Part shown: one piece after another, positions 17,178 to 25,702 of the stretch | Layout of the letters: the number at the start of each line of letters is the position of its first letter | How positions within the stretch are numbered: the first letter of the stretch is position 1 | Assembly (NCBI RefSeq): GCF_023023025.1 | Contig: NZ_CP095481.1 | Span: 6,709,001 to 6,773,000 of the forward strand | From: Amycolatopsis sp. WQ 127309 | GTDB taxonomy: Bacteria; Actinomycetota; Actinomycetes; Mycobacteriales; Pseudonocardiaceae | Length of the DNA: 64,000 bases | Reading direction: 5' to 3' | Position numbers and translations under genes: made by a program | Notes under the pieces: generated by a model | Database searches by the model: none | What the model saw: the letters and a program-made list of their open reading frames with translations, nothing else | Told to the model about the DNA's origin: nothing

Positions 17178-17194
17178 GTTTCGCTGACAGGAAC
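17178..17194. promoter_or_regulatory. IclR-type operator-like site 3 (upstream of IclR gene)
   Basis: gtttcgctgacaggaac matches site 2 at 14 of 17 positions and keeps the CGTTTC-N7-GGAACG half-site arrangement when one base is added on each side. Its position upstream of the regulator's own start suggests autoregulation. Confidence 0.6.
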
Positions 17195-17282
17195 GATTTC
17201 GGGCGTAATCGTAGCACTTTCGCGCGCAAGCCGGAGTTCGTTCCGTCCAGCGATACAACTCTGTCGCCGCGGTGTCCGGGCG

Positions 17283-17735
17283 CTACTCGGGTGCGTCGAC
17301 GACCGGGGTCGTTCCCGCGGTGAGCCGGGTCAGGTGCGCTTCGAGGGCCGCCAGCTCGGCCGGGCCGATCTCCGCCGCCCAGCGGTTGCGGACCTCGTCC
17401 AACAGGGTGCCGCCGATGCGCATCATCTCGTGGCCGTGGGGCGTGACCCGCAGGCGCTTGCGGCGGGCGTCGGCCTGGTCGGCTTCGCGCTCGACGTAGC
17501 CCAGGTCCTCCAGGATGGCGATCCGCTGGGCCGCCGCCTGCTTGGTGACCGACAGGTGCCGGGCCAGCTCCGACGCCGTGTCGGCGCCGTTGTCGACCGC
17601 GCGCAGGGCGAACTCGTCGGCGGGGCGGACCTTCGGGTGCCCGTGGTCGGCCAGCTCCATCGAGACGTCGTCCACCATCGACCGGAACCCGCGCAGCAGC
17701 AGGAGCGCCAGCTCGGCACCCGAGGATCGCTCCAT
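17283..17735 (-). CDS. MarR-family transcriptional regulator
   Basis: A 150-residue winged-helix protein. The recognition region reads SELARHLSVTKQAAAQRI and the wing EREADQADARRKRLRVT, as in MarR proteins. The ATG at 17735 is preferred over a further-upstream ATG because the earlier one falls in the operator region. It is divergent from the alpha/beta hydrolase at 17825, and two palindromes lie between the genes. It is probably an autorepressor that also controls the hydrolase. Confidence 0.88.
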   Translation of the reverse strand: MERSSGAELALLLLRGFRSMVDDVSMELADHGHPKVRPADEFALRAVDNGADTASELARHLSVTKQAAAQRIAILEDLGYVEREADQADARRKRLRVTPHGHEMMRIGGTLLDEVRNRWAAEIGPAELAALEAHLTRLTAGTTPVVDAPE

Positions 17736-17761
17736 GGGCAGAGCATAGACAGCCGGCACCA

Positions 17762-17808
17762 TGGACAAGCGCCTTGTCTATCGGTAGCTTGGACAAGCAG
17801 CTTGTCCA
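17762..17808. promoter_or_regulatory. Pair of MarR operator palindromes
   Basis: tggacaagcgccttgtcta (17762-17780) and tggacaagcagcttgtcca, the latter at 17790-17808, repeat the same half-site TGGACAAGC. The second is a perfect 9-1-9 palindrome. Their centres are 28 bases apart. They fill the gap between the divergent MarR and hydrolase genes. Confidence 0.75.
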
Positions 17809-17824
17809 TCAATGAAGGAGTCCC

Positions 17825-18685
17825 ATGAACCTCCCCGGCGTCGACCACCACCGCGTGAACGTCAACGGCACCGAACTGCACTACGTCACCGCGGGGGCGA
17901 CCGGTTCGCCCGTCCTCCTGGTGCACGGCTTCCCCGAGTCCTGGTGGGTCTTCCACAAACTGATCCCGCTGCTCGCCGCGCACCATCGGGTGTTCGCGGT
18001 CGACCTGCGCGGCTTCGGCGACTCCGACGTCGCGGGCGACGACCACGACAGCGTCACCGCCGCGAACGACCTGGCCGCCCTGATCACGGAACTGGACCTC
18101 GGCCCCGTCCACCTGACCGGGCAGGACGTCAGTGGCGGCACGACGTTCCGGCTCGCTGCCACGCGTCCGGAGCTGGTGCGCAGCTACGCGGCCATCGAGA
18201 CCGGCCTGCCCGGGTTCGGCGTCGAGGCGCTGGCCGACGTCACCCACGGCGGTGCCTGGCACATCGGCGTGCTCGTCGCGCCCGGGATCCCCGAGCTGCT
18301 GCTGGCCGGGCGCGAACGGGAATTCCTCGCCGGGTACGCCATTCCCGCGCTCAACGCCACGCCGGACGCGTTCACCGACGCCGACATCGACGAGCTCGCC
18401 CGCACCTACAAGCGGCCCGGCGCGTTCCGGGGCGCGAGCGGCCTCTACCGGTCGATGCTCCGCGAAGGCGACGAGATCCGTGAGCTGGCGAAAGAGAAGC
18501 TCGGGATCCCGGTGCTCACCGTCAGCGGCCGGCCGGGCGAGTTCCTGCCGTCGACGATGCGTCAGGTCGCCACGGACGTGACGACCGTGACGCTCGACGG
18601 TGTCGGGCACTACGTGGCCATGGCGGCACCCGGGCGGCTCGCGGACGCGATGCTGCGCTTCTACCGCGACGTCGAGCTTCCTTGA
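17825..18685 (+). CDS. Alpha/beta-fold hydrolase, epoxide hydrolase/haloalkane dehalogenase-like
   Basis: A 286-residue cytosolic alpha/beta hydrolase. HGFPESWW at residues 34-41 supplies the oxyanion region. The nucleophile position in GQDVSGG is Asp101, as in epoxide hydrolases and haloalkane or fluoroacetate dehalogenases rather than serine esterases. GVGHYVAM near residue 265 supplies the catalytic His. The ATG at 17825 follows GAAGGAG. It is divergent from a MarR regulator with operator palindromes between them, suggesting induction by its substrate or a related toxic compound. Confidence 0.85.
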   Translation: MNLPGVDHHRVNVNGTELHYVTAGATGSPVLLVHGFPESWWVFHKLIPLLAAHHRVFAVDLRGFGDSDVAGDDHDSVTAANDLAALITELDLGPVHLTGQDVSGGTTFRLAATRPELVRSYAAIETGLPGFGVEALADVTHGGAWHIGVLVAPGIPELLLAGREREFLAGYAIPALNATPDAFTDADIDELARTYKRPGAFRGASGLYRSMLREGDEIRELAKEKLGIPVLTVSGRPGEFLPSTMRQVATDVTTVTLDGVGHYVAMAAPGRLADAMLRFYRDVELP

Positions 18686-18736
18686 CACGCACCCGGCGTC
18701 ATTCATACATTCGACGTCCATCTGTATGAATGACGC
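18682..18736 (+). promoter_or_regulatory. Promoter with 14-bp inverted-repeat operator
   Basis: TTGACA (18682-18687), then 18 bases, then TACATT (18706-18711) form a good promoter. The arms gcgtcattcataca (18696-18709) and tgtatgaatgacgc (18723-18736) are exact reverse complements separated by 13 bases. They cover the -10 and the likely start point. The TetR gene three positions downstream is the best candidate repressor. The -35 overlaps the stop codon of the preceding hydrolase gene. Confidence 0.7.
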
Positions 18737-18751
18737 TGGGAGTTGATCCGC

Positions 18752-20206
18752 ATGCGGCTCGGCAAGACGGCCGTCGTCCTCGGCGGCAGCGCCGCCGGTC
18801 TGTGCAGCGCCGGGGCGCTCGCCCCCTACTTCGACCAGGTGCTGGTGCTGGAACGCGACGAGCTGCCCGCCGAGGCCGAGCACCGCCGGGGCGTGCCGCA
18901 GAGCAAGCACCCGCACTTCCTGCTGAACTCGGGCCGGCGCGCGATCGGGGCACTGTTCCCCGGCTTCGAGGACGACCTCGTCGCCGCTGGGGGACTGCAC
19001 CTGATGCCGTCCCTGGACGCCGCCTACCTCGACGGCGCGGGCTGGTCGGCCCGCAAGCGCAGCGCGATGACGATGATCTACAGCTCGCGGATCCTCATCG
19101 AACGCGTGCTGCGCGACAAGGTGCGCGGCCTGGCCAACGTCGTCGTCCGCGAAGGCGTCACCGTGAGCGGCCTGACCACCCGCGACGGTGCGATCACCGG
19201 TGTCGTCACCGCCGATGGCGGCGAGGAGCCCGCCGACCTCGTGGTCGACGCGCTCGGCCGCGGCTCCTCGGTCAGCGCGTGGCTGGTGGCGGCGGGCTGG
19301 CCCGAGGTCGAGGCGCGGACGCTCGACGCCAAGGTCACCTACACCTCACGCTGGTACGACCTGCCCACCGAACGGCCCGCGTCGTGGTGGTGGCAGCACC
19401 TGGTGATCATGCCGACGCCGGACCAGGGCGAACACCCCGCCGAGCACGACTTCCTGGTCAACTTCTTCCCGATCGAAGGCGACCGCGTCATCGCGTGCAT
19501 GGGTTCGTGGGGGCTCGAGATGCCGCGCACCACCGACGCCTTCGTCGAGACGGCGCGCCGCGTGCGGACGCCGTTGTTCGCCGCCGCGATGGACCGGTGC
19601 GCACCCACCTCGGAAGTGCACCTGACGCGCTCGACGGGCAACAAGTGGCGCCGTTACGACCGGCTGCCCGGTCCGCCGCGGGGGCTGGTGTCCGTCGGGG
19701 ACTCGATCTGCGCGTTCAACCCGTTCTACGCGCAGGGCATCAGCTCCGCGGCGGGCTCGGCTTTGCTGCTGCGCGAGCACCTTTCCCGCGCCGGAGCGCT
19801 CGACGCCGGGTTCGTGCCGAGGTTCCTGGCCGCGCAGCGCAAGCTGCTCGGCGTGCCGTGGTCCCTGGCCATGGCGCGGGACCAGGGTTACGCGTGCGCG
19901 GCCGGCACGGAGAAACCGCCGGAGTGGCGGCGGCGCATCGTCGCGGCGTTGTCCGCGCCCGCGTTCAGCCTCATCGTCGGGGCCGCCCGGGAGTACGAAG
20001 TGGTCGACGAGCACTTCGCCAAGGTGTTCAACCTCGACGAGTCGCTGGGGGAGATGCTGCGGAACCCGCGGGTGCTCGCCGGGCTCGTGCGCTACCGCCT
20101 CCGCGCCGCGCTGGGGCGGCACCGGGTGCCCTTCGGGTTCGACCCCCAGGCCGAGCCGCCGGCCACGGACTACTCGCCGGCCGCGGCACCGGCCGGCGCC
20201 CGGTGA
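18752..20206 (+). CDS. FAD-dependent oxidoreductase
   Basis: A 484-residue flavoprotein of the group-A monooxygenase/geranylgeranyl reductase fold. The N-terminal dinucleotide-binding stretch AVVLGGSAAGLCSAGAL is followed by an acidic LVLERDELP. The second FAD contact reads LVSVGDSICAFNPFYAQG near residue 320. The ATG at 18752 has GGGAG upstream. It starts a three-gene set with an integral membrane protein and a TetR regulator, under a promoter with a clear operator. Substrate and reaction are unknown; hydroxylation or reduction of a lipophilic compound would fit the membrane-protein partner (inference). Confidence 0.8.
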   Translation: MRLGKTAVVLGGSAAGLCSAGALAPYFDQVLVLERDELPAEAEHRRGVPQSKHPHFLLNSGRRAIGALFPGFEDDLVAAGGLHLMPSLDAAYLDGAGWSARKRSAMTMIYSSRILIERVLRDKVRGLANVVVREGVTVSGLTTRDGAITGVVTADGGEEPADLVVDALGRGSSVSAWLVAAGWPEVEARTLDAKVTYTSRWYDLPTERPASWWWQHLVIMPTPDQGEHPAEHDFLVNFFPIEGDRVIACMGSWGLEMPRTTDAFVETARRVRTPLFAAAMDRCAPTSEVHLTRSTGNKWRRYDRLPGPPRGLVSVGDSICAFNPFYAQGISSAAGSALLLREHLSRAGALDAGFVPRFLAAQRKLLGVPWSLAMARDQGYACAAGTEKPPEWRRRIVAALSAPAFSLIVGAAREYEVVDEHFAKVFNLDESLGEMLRNPRVLAGLVRYRLRAALGRHRVPFGFDPQAEPPATDYSPAAAPAGAR

Positions 20207-21273
20207 GCGACGGCTGCGGACCGGACGCCGAGGCCGTCACCCGCACCCTCGGTTTCGACTGCCACGACGTCGCCCCGGTGGTCTCGGTCCGCGCGCCCTG
20301 GGACCTCGCCGATCCGACGATGCCGCTGCTGGAGGTGCTCATCGTCGGCGGCGCCGTGTTCGCGCTGGTGCACGCGCTGCGCCGGTACCGCGCCGGCGAC
20401 CCGGTCAACCTGGCGCTGTGGTGGGCTTCGCTGGTCTACCTCTTCGTGACGGAACCGCCGCTGTACTTCCCGGAGTGGTTCGGCCTCGATGAGGTGTACG
20501 GCTTCATCTTCGCCCACAACCTGTTCACCGTGCAGCTCATGGGGGACCGGCTGCCGCTCTACATCGTCGCGTTCTACCCGGTGATCAGCCAGCTCGCCTA
20601 CGAAGTGGTGCGCTCGCTCGGCGTCTTCCGGCGCCGCGGCCCGCTGCTCGCGTCGGTGGCCGTCGCGTTCGTGTGCCAGCTGTTCTACGAGGTCTTCGAC
20701 CAGCTCGGCCCGCAGCTGAGGTGGTGGGCGTGGAACCCGGGCAACGACCTCGTCAACCACCCCGCGCTGGCGTCGGTGCCGATGACCAGCATGCTGCTGT
20801 TCGCCTCGGTCTCGATGGGCGGCCTGACCTACCTCGTCGTCCGGCTGGCCGGCACCGGCCCGCGACGCGGGTGGCCGCTGGCGTGGCGGGTGCTGGTGGC
20901 CGGTGTCCTGACGCCGTTGACGATGGCGCTCGGCGGCCTCCCGTCGAGCCTGTTCACCGGGAACGTCACCGCGCAGGCCTGGGTGCTCGGCGTCGAGCTG
21001 GCCCTGCTCTGGGCGGCGGGCGCCTGGATCGTCTTCAGAAGCCGGGGGAAGCCCGAGCCCCTGTCCGCCTTCGTCCGGATCTACCCCGCCGTCTACCTGG
21101 GCGGCCTGGCCGTGTGCTGGATCCGCGCGCTGCCGGCGTACTTCGCCGCGACCGGCGGCGTCACCGGCGACGGCACCCCGATCGGCAGCGGGCTCTACGC
21201 GCTCGGCTGCTTCGCCGCGGCCGGCCTGCTGCTGACCGCGCTCCACCGCGCCCGCCGACCTGCTCCCGGCTGA
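20203..21273 (+). CDS. Polytopic membrane protein of unknown function
   Basis: A 356-residue protein with about eight hydrophobic segments and short charged loops. I do not recognise the family with confidence. The size, topology and pairing with an FAD oxidoreductase recall AveC-type membrane proteins, but I see no decisive motif. Conserved-looking polar residues lie in TEPPLYFPEWFGLDEVYG and YEVFDQLGPQLRWWAWNP. The GTG start overlaps the oxidoreductase stop (GTGA), so the two are translated together and may work together. Confidence 0.6.
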   Translation: MSDGCGPDAEAVTRTLGFDCHDVAPVVSVRAPWDLADPTMPLLEVLIVGGAVFALVHALRRYRAGDPVNLALWWASLVYLFVTEPPLYFPEWFGLDEVYGFIFAHNLFTVQLMGDRLPLYIVAFYPVISQLAYEVVRSLGVFRRRGPLLASVAVAFVCQLFYEVFDQLGPQLRWWAWNPGNDLVNHPALASVPMTSMLLFASVSMGGLTYLVVRLAGTGPRRGWPLAWRVLVAGVLTPLTMALGGLPSSLFTGNVTAQAWVLGVELALLWAAGAWIVFRSRGKPEPLSAFVRIYPAVYLGGLAVCWIRALPAYFAATGGVTGDGTPIGSGLYALGCFAAAGLLLTALHRARRPAPG

Positions 21274-21301
21274 GGCTTCCGGCTCGGGGAAGATGGACCG
21301 C

Positions 21302-21901
21302 ATGGGGTACCACGGCTGGCGGGGCAACCCGCCCGGCACCGAAGACGAGGCACGCCGCCGCATCGTCGAAGCGGCGACGGCGTGCCTCGACCGGGCCGGG
21401 CTCGCCAAGACCAGCCTCTCCGACGTCGCCGCCGAGGCCGGGGTGACGAGGCAGACCGTCTACCGCTACTTCCCGGGCCTGAAGGACATCCTCCGCGCCG
21501 TGGGCCTGGCCGGCGTCGAGGAGTTCGCCGGGCGGATGGCGCGGCACCTGGCCTCGTTCGGGACCGCCGCCGAAGCCGCCGTGGAGGCGGTGGTGTTCGC
21601 CGTCCGGACGGTCCCGGGCGAGCCCTACCTCGGCCTGCTCCTGCAGGCGGGCGAAGGCGAGTACTTCACCGCCGGCGTCACCTCGCAGCTCGCCTTCTCG
21701 GCCGGGGCGGGGATCCTGCGCAACGTCCCGGTCGACTGGGCCGCGGCCGGCGTCGAAACCGACGACGACCTCCAGGGCCTGGCCGAGATCCTGATGCGGT
21801 TGTTCCTGTCGTTCCTGCAGTACCCCTCGACCCCCGCCCCCACCGACGACGAGCTGCGTGCGCTCGTCCGCCGCTGGCTCGGCCCGGCGCTGGGCGGCTG
21901 A
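21302..21901 (+). CDS. TetR-family transcriptional regulator
   Basis: A 199-residue TetR protein. The helix-turn-helix reads TSLSDVAAEAGVTRQTVYRY near residues 38-57. The rest is a helical ligand-binding domain. ATG 21302 is preferred because GGGGAAG lies about nine bases upstream; ATG 21293 is immediately next to that motif. It is the third gene of the oxidoreductase-membrane protein set and probably binds the inverted repeat at 18696-18736. Confidence 0.85.
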   Translation: MGYHGWRGNPPGTEDEARRRIVEAATACLDRAGLAKTSLSDVAAEAGVTRQTVYRYFPGLKDILRAVGLAGVEEFAGRMARHLASFGTAAEAAVEAVVFAVRTVPGEPYLGLLLQAGEGEYFTAGVTSQLAFSAGAGILRNVPVDWAAAGVETDDDLQGLAEILMRLFLSFLQYPSTPAPTDDELRALVRRWLGPALGG

Positions 21902-21909
21902 GCTCCGCC

Positions 21910-21946
21910 AGGGCCGGCCCCGGCCCCCAGGCCCGGGGCCGGCCCT
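21910..21946. terminator. GC-rich hairpin between convergent genes
   Basis: Bases 21910-21923 pair perfectly with 21933-21946 (14 bp) around a nine-base loop. The hairpin lies between the TetR stop and the stop of the leftward secreted hydrolase, so it can serve both. There is no U-tract. Confidence 0.65.
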
Positions 21947-21955
21947 CGCTCCCCG

Positions 21956-23074
21956 TCAGCGGATGAAACTCACCTCCGGGTAGGCGGGCGACGGCGCGGC
22001 CAGCAGGGGCTGGGGCCGGCAGCGCAGGTGCTGCTCGAAGAACGCCCCGGCGTAGGCCCGCGTGATCGCCAGCGCGCGGGTCCCCTCGATCGACGCGCCG
22101 ATGTCGACGCCCAGCTGATCGGCCAGCACGCCGAGGTCGGTGAACGAGCTGTGCACCGTGCCCGACACCATGAGCCAGCGCTTCCAGCCGGTCAGGTGCG
22201 GCCAGTCGGTTTCCCAGTCGTCGTACGGGTTCGGCGTGCCCGGGGTGTAGTCGTCCATGCTGCCCAGGAACAGGACCGGCCGGGACAGCCCGGACGCGGG
22301 CAGCGGGACGTGGGTCGAGCCGTCGATGTCGATCCCGGCCCGGACGCGCGGGTCGGCGAGCATCGCCTGCAGGGTGTTGGCGCCGCCGGCGGAGTGCCCG
22401 GCCATGCCGACCCGCTGCGGGTCGATCAGCGCGCTGCCACGCCACTTCGGGTGCGGGCCGATCAGCGCGTCCAGCACGAACGACGTGTCGGCCGACCGTG
22501 TCGCCGCCACCTTCTCCCAGATCCCCGGCTGGTCGTCGACGTCGCAGGCGGCGCAGCCGGTGACGTGGCCGTCGGGGAAGGTGGTGGCGCGGTTCTCGTA
22601 GGTGTGGTCGATGACGGTGACGACGTAGCCGTGGCTCGCCAGGTCCTCGGCCAGGCCGCTGAGCACGGCCCGGGGCTGGGTCCAGCCCGGTGACAGCACG
22701 ACCATCGGCAGGCTGTGGCGCCGCCCGGCCGCCGGCGCGTCGACGACGGCGTTGGTCCGCACGGTGCTCAGGGCGTCCAGCGGCAGGCCGGGAATGCCCT
22801 CCCGTTCGAGGTTGCGTTCGGACTCCAGCGGCGTCATGTACGGCTTCGCCGGCCCGTGCGCCGAGGCCGCCGGGTAGAAGACGGAGACCATCAGCTCCCG
22901 GTAGGGCACCGACGGCACCCAGGGATCCGGCCGTGAAGTGTCCACAAGCGACAGTGAGGCGACACCGACCGGTTGCGACCCGGTCGGTCTGGGCAGGTGC
23001 GGTGTCGTGCTCGCCGCGGCGGGTGTCGCGGACAACGCGAGACCCAACGCGGTGGCGACAACGAGTGTGCGCAT
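21956..23074 (-). CDS. Secreted alpha/beta hydrolase, PAF-acetylhydrolase/cutinase-like
   Basis: A 372-residue exported serine hydrolase. A signal peptide (MRTLVVATALGLALSATPAA) is cleaved near residue 21. The nucleophile elbow is GHSAGG with Ser228. The segment MVSVFYPA and the overall length resemble platelet-activating-factor acetylhydrolase type II and related polyester hydrolases. MDDYTPGT and VHSSFTD may provide the acid and His of the triad. The true substrate is unknown. It is followed downstream by a bidirectional hairpin. Confidence 0.82.
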   Translation of the reverse strand: MRTLVVATALGLALSATPAAASTTPHLPRPTGSQPVGVASLSLVDTSRPDPWVPSVPYRELMVSVFYPAASAHGPAKPYMTPLESERNLEREGIPGLPLDALSTVRTNAVVDAPAAGRRHSLPMVVLSPGWTQPRAVLSGLAEDLASHGYVVTVIDHTYENRATTFPDGHVTGCAACDVDDQPGIWEKVAATRSADTSFVLDALIGPHPKWRGSALIDPQRVGMAGHSAGGANTLQAMLADPRVRAGIDIDGSTHVPLPASGLSRPVLFLGSMDDYTPGTPNPYDDWETDWPHLTGWKRWLMVSGTVHSSFTDLGVLADQLGVDIGASIEGTRALAITRAYAGAFFEQHLRCRPQPLLAAPSPAYPEVSFIR

Positions 23075-23095
23075 GGTTCCCCCAGCGGGATCGGA

Positions 23096-24085
23096 TCAGG
23101 ACAGGTGGCGGATGCGCCGGTAGCAGAACCAGGTGAGCAACGCCGACACGGCGAGGAGCAACGCCAGTTCGAGCCACTGCAGCGGCCAGAACCGGGAGCC
23201 CGGCTGGTAGGTCAGGCGCTGGTGGTAGCCCCGGGTGTCCAGCTGGGCCATGCAGGCGTCGACGCCGCGCGGGTCCGGTGGGCCGCCCCGGTCGCCCGGC
23301 TTCGGCACGCAGTTCTGCACGAAGTCGGGCAGCGGCGTGACGACGTTCCCGGCCGGGTCCACGGTTTCGTCGGCCAGCAGCCAGACGCCGGCCGGGGTCT
23401 CCACCCCGATCTCCTCGATCACCCCGTCGCCGTTCCCGCTGATGTTCCTGATGGCCGAGTTCCCGATCGAGACGTCCTGCTGCACCGCGGGCAGGAGGTA
23501 CGGGCGCACGTACAGGGGGACGGCGAGCAGCACGGCGGCGAGCACGACGAGGGTGACGGCCATGGCCGCGACGGTCCGCCGCAGCACCATCCCGACGGCG
23601 ACACCGAGGACGAGTGCGAAGACCGCGTACCCGACCGGGACGACGCCGCGCGCGGCGAACACCACCGGCGAGATGCGGGACAGCGTTTCGCCGTTGGTCG
23701 CCGAGCTCGCGAGCGCGTCGATCGGGGACGCCCACCACGTGACCGCCAGGCTCAGCACCCCGGCCGCCACCATCGCGGCCGGCACCCCGACCAGCAGCTT
23801 GGTCGTGAGCCACCGCTTGCGGGTGATCGTCTGGTTCCAGACCAGGTTGTGCGTGCCGTGCTCCAGCTCGCGGGTGATCATCGGCGCGCCCCAGAACAGG
23901 CCGATGACCGCGGGCAGCAGGTACAGCGCGAGGATCGTGCCGCCGAACAGCGTGTCCTGGTCCGAGAAGTTCGTGCGGCCCACCAGGTCCGGGCCGGTGA
24001 TCGCGAGGATCACGGCGATCAGGAGCAGCGCGGCGAACACCGCCAGCGCGGGGACGCGGATCTGGCGCCAGGCCAACCAGGTCAT
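23096..24085 (-). CDS. ABC exporter membrane subunit
   Basis: A 329-residue membrane protein with about six spans. N-terminal WLAWRQIRVPALAVF and REL-EHGTHNLVWNQTITR, after the second span, are typical of ABC-2 permeases encoded beside YtrA-type GntR regulators in actinomycetes. A large extracytoplasmic loop lies between the fifth and last spans. The ATG overlaps the ATPase stop (ATGA). It probably exports a peptide, lipid or drug that stresses the envelope (inference from the regulator family). Confidence 0.83.
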   Translation of the reverse strand: MTWLAWRQIRVPALAVFAALLLIAVILAITGPDLVGRTNFSDQDTLFGGTILALYLLPAVIGLFWGAPMITRELEHGTHNLVWNQTITRKRWLTTKLLVGVPAAMVAAGVLSLAVTWWASPIDALASSATNGETLSRISPVVFAARGVVPVGYAVFALVLGVAVGMVLRRTVAAMAVTLVVLAAVLLAVPLYVRPYLLPAVQQDVSIGNSAIRNISGNGDGVIEEIGVETPAGVWLLADETVDPAGNVVTPLPDFVQNCVPKPGDRGGPPDPRGVDACMAQLDTRGYHQRLTYQPGSRFWPLQWLELALLLAVSALLTWFCYRRIRHLS

Positions 24086-24963
24086 CGGAGCACCTCCAGG
24101 GCGGGACGGGCGGCGGCCGGGTTGCTCATGTACTCGAGGACGAGGTCCTCCAGGCTGAGCTGCCCGACCGTCCACACGGGATCGAGAATGGGCGCTTCGG
24201 TGCGGACGAGCACCGTGGTCTGGCGGTCGGTGTGCGTCGCGGAGACGACGTGCTGGTCCGCGGGCAGGGTCTCGACGTCGCGCAGCGGCCCGGACAGGCG
24301 GTGGTGCGTGGCGAGCAGCTCGTCGACGTCACCCATCACCCGGACCTGGGACGCCACCAGCACGACGAGGTGGTCGCAGACCCGTTCGAGGTCGTTGACC
24401 AGGTGCGAGGACATCACGACCGACAGCCCGTCCTCCGCGACCGCCTCCATCAGGACCTGCAGGAACTCCCGGCGCGCCAACGGGTCGAGCGCCGCGACCG
24501 GCTCGTCGAGCAACAGCAGTTCGGGACGCTTCGCGAGGCCGAGGGTGAGCGCCAGCTGGGCGCGCTGGCCGCCGGACAGCTTGCCCGCGGGCTGTTTCGG
24601 GTCCAGGCCGAGCCGTTCGATCCGCTTCGTCGCGAGCGCGGCGTCCCAGCGCGGGTTGAGGTGGGCGCCGAACCGCAGGTGCTCGTCGATCGACAGGCCC
24701 GGGTAGACGGGCGTGTTCTGGGCGACGTACCCGACCTTGGCCAGCTGGTCGGGCCCGCTACCGGGCACCCCGCCGCACACCTCGATCGTGCCGGTGGTCG
24801 GCTCGAGCATGCCGGCGGCGATGTTCAGCAGGGTCGACTTGCCGGCGCCGTTGGGGCCGACGAGCCCGGTGACGTGGCCGGCCTCGATCTCGAGCGTGCA
24901 GCCGGTCAACGCCCACTCGCGCTTGTACTTCTTGCCCAGTCCCTGGGCGCGCAGGACGGTCAC
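24082..24963 (-). CDS. ABC exporter ATPase
   Basis: A 293-residue ATPase. Walker A is GPNGAGKST near residue 36, the signature LSGGQRAQLAL and Walker B LLLLDEPVAALDP. The domain order and the C-terminal extension of about 70 residues fit exporter ATPases partnered with ABC-2 membrane subunits. The GTG start overlaps the GntR stop (GTGA), and its own stop overlaps the permease start. The three genes thus form one coupled operon. Confidence 0.9.
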   Translation of the reverse strand: MTVLRAQGLGKKYKREWALTGCTLEIEAGHVTGLVGPNGAGKSTLLNIAAGMLEPTTGTIEVCGGVPGSGPDQLAKVGYVAQNTPVYPGLSIDEHLRFGAHLNPRWDAALATKRIERLGLDPKQPAGKLSGGQRAQLALTLGLAKRPELLLLDEPVAALDPLARREFLQVLMEAVAEDGLSVVMSSHLVNDLERVCDHLVVLVASQVRVMGDVDELLATHHRLSGPLRDVETLPADQHVVSATHTDRQTTVLVRTEAPILDPVWTVGQLSLEDLVLEYMSNPAAARPALEVLR

Positions 24964-25355
24964 GCTATGTCCTCTCTTGCGGAGTCGCGAAACGTGGACA
25001 TCAACAGGGCCTCGATGCTCTCTTCGTCGAGACCGGCCTTGCGGGCCTGGGAGAGCCAGCGGTTGAGGTCGCGGCGCAGCGGCCCGATCGCCGCGAACGA
25101 CACGCCGTTGCCGAGCGTCGCCGTCACGAACGTGCCGACGCCGGGCCGCGCCGAGACGAGGCCGTCGTGCTCCAGCTCCCGGTAGGCCTTCAGCACGGTG
25201 TTGGGGTTGATCGCGAGGCCCGCGACCACGTCCTTGACCTTCGGGAGCTGGTCTCCCTCGTTCAGCAGGCCCAGGCGCAGCGCGTGCCGCACCTGCTGGA
25301 CCAGCTGCTGGTAGGGGGACAGGCCCGACCGGGCGTCCAGGTGGAATTCGATCAT
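24960..25355 (-). CDS. GntR-family (YtrA-type) regulator
   Basis: A 131-residue YtrA-subfamily GntR protein: a DNA-binding domain with only a short C-terminal dimerisation tail. The winged helix contains LPKVKDVVAGLAINPNTVLK (about residues 38-57) and YRELEHDGLVSARPGVGTFV. ATG 25355 has GGAG six bases upstream and is preferred to ATG 25367. YtrA regulators usually repress the ABC operon they start, as expected here. Confidence 0.9.
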   Translation of the reverse strand: MIEFHLDARSGLSPYQQLVQQVRHALRLGLLNEGDQLPKVKDVVAGLAINPNTVLKAYRELEHDGLVSARPGVGTFVTATLGNGVSFAAIGPLRRDLNRWLSQARKAGLDEESIEALLMSTFRDSAREDIA

Positions 25356-25366
25356 CGGCAACTCCA

Positions 25367-25396
25367 TTTAACTAGGTGACTAGCACTATAGCTAAA
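25367..25396 (-). promoter_or_regulatory. Promoter/operator region of the GntR-ABC operon
   Basis: On the minus strand TATAGT (25385-25390) is a good -10 element. It lies inside an imperfect A/T-rich palindrome bounded by ttta (25367-25370) and taaa (25393-25396), with ctag-gtga-ctag at its centre. I found no convincing -35. Confidence 0.45.
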
Positions 25397-25503
25397 CAGG
25401 CGACGCCGGCGCCAGTACCCCCTGTCTCATAGTGAGACCCGGGCGCTACGGTGCTCTGTGCTGTGATCGGAAGGCCTTGCCGGGCAACGAAAAGGGGTGC
25501 CGG

Positions 25504-25653
25504 ATGCCGGAGGTCGTGAACGGGTCTCGCCGAGCCGGCGCCGCGGACGACGCACCGCGGGCCGAGGCCGAGCCGCACCTGGAGTGCCTGGAACGCGCCC
25601 GCCGTGACCTGGCCCCGGCCGGCTGGCAGATCGACGGCCTCGCCGACGAGTGA
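25504..25653 (+). CDS. Small hypothetical protein (49 residues)
   Basis: A short open frame with ATG at 25504 after AAAGGGGT. The product is charged and soluble, contains one cysteine (HLECLERARRDL) and has no recognised domain. It precedes the hypothetical gene at 25703 in the same direction, and the two may be cotranscribed. Confidence rests only on codon usage and the ribosome site. Confidence 0.4.
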   Translation: MPEVVNGSRRAGAADDAPRAEAEPHLECLERARRDLAPAGWQIDGLADE

Positions 25654-25702
25654 GGCCCGGCCGGCGTGCCTCCGCCCGGTGGACCGGCCGTAGGGTGACC
25701 GT

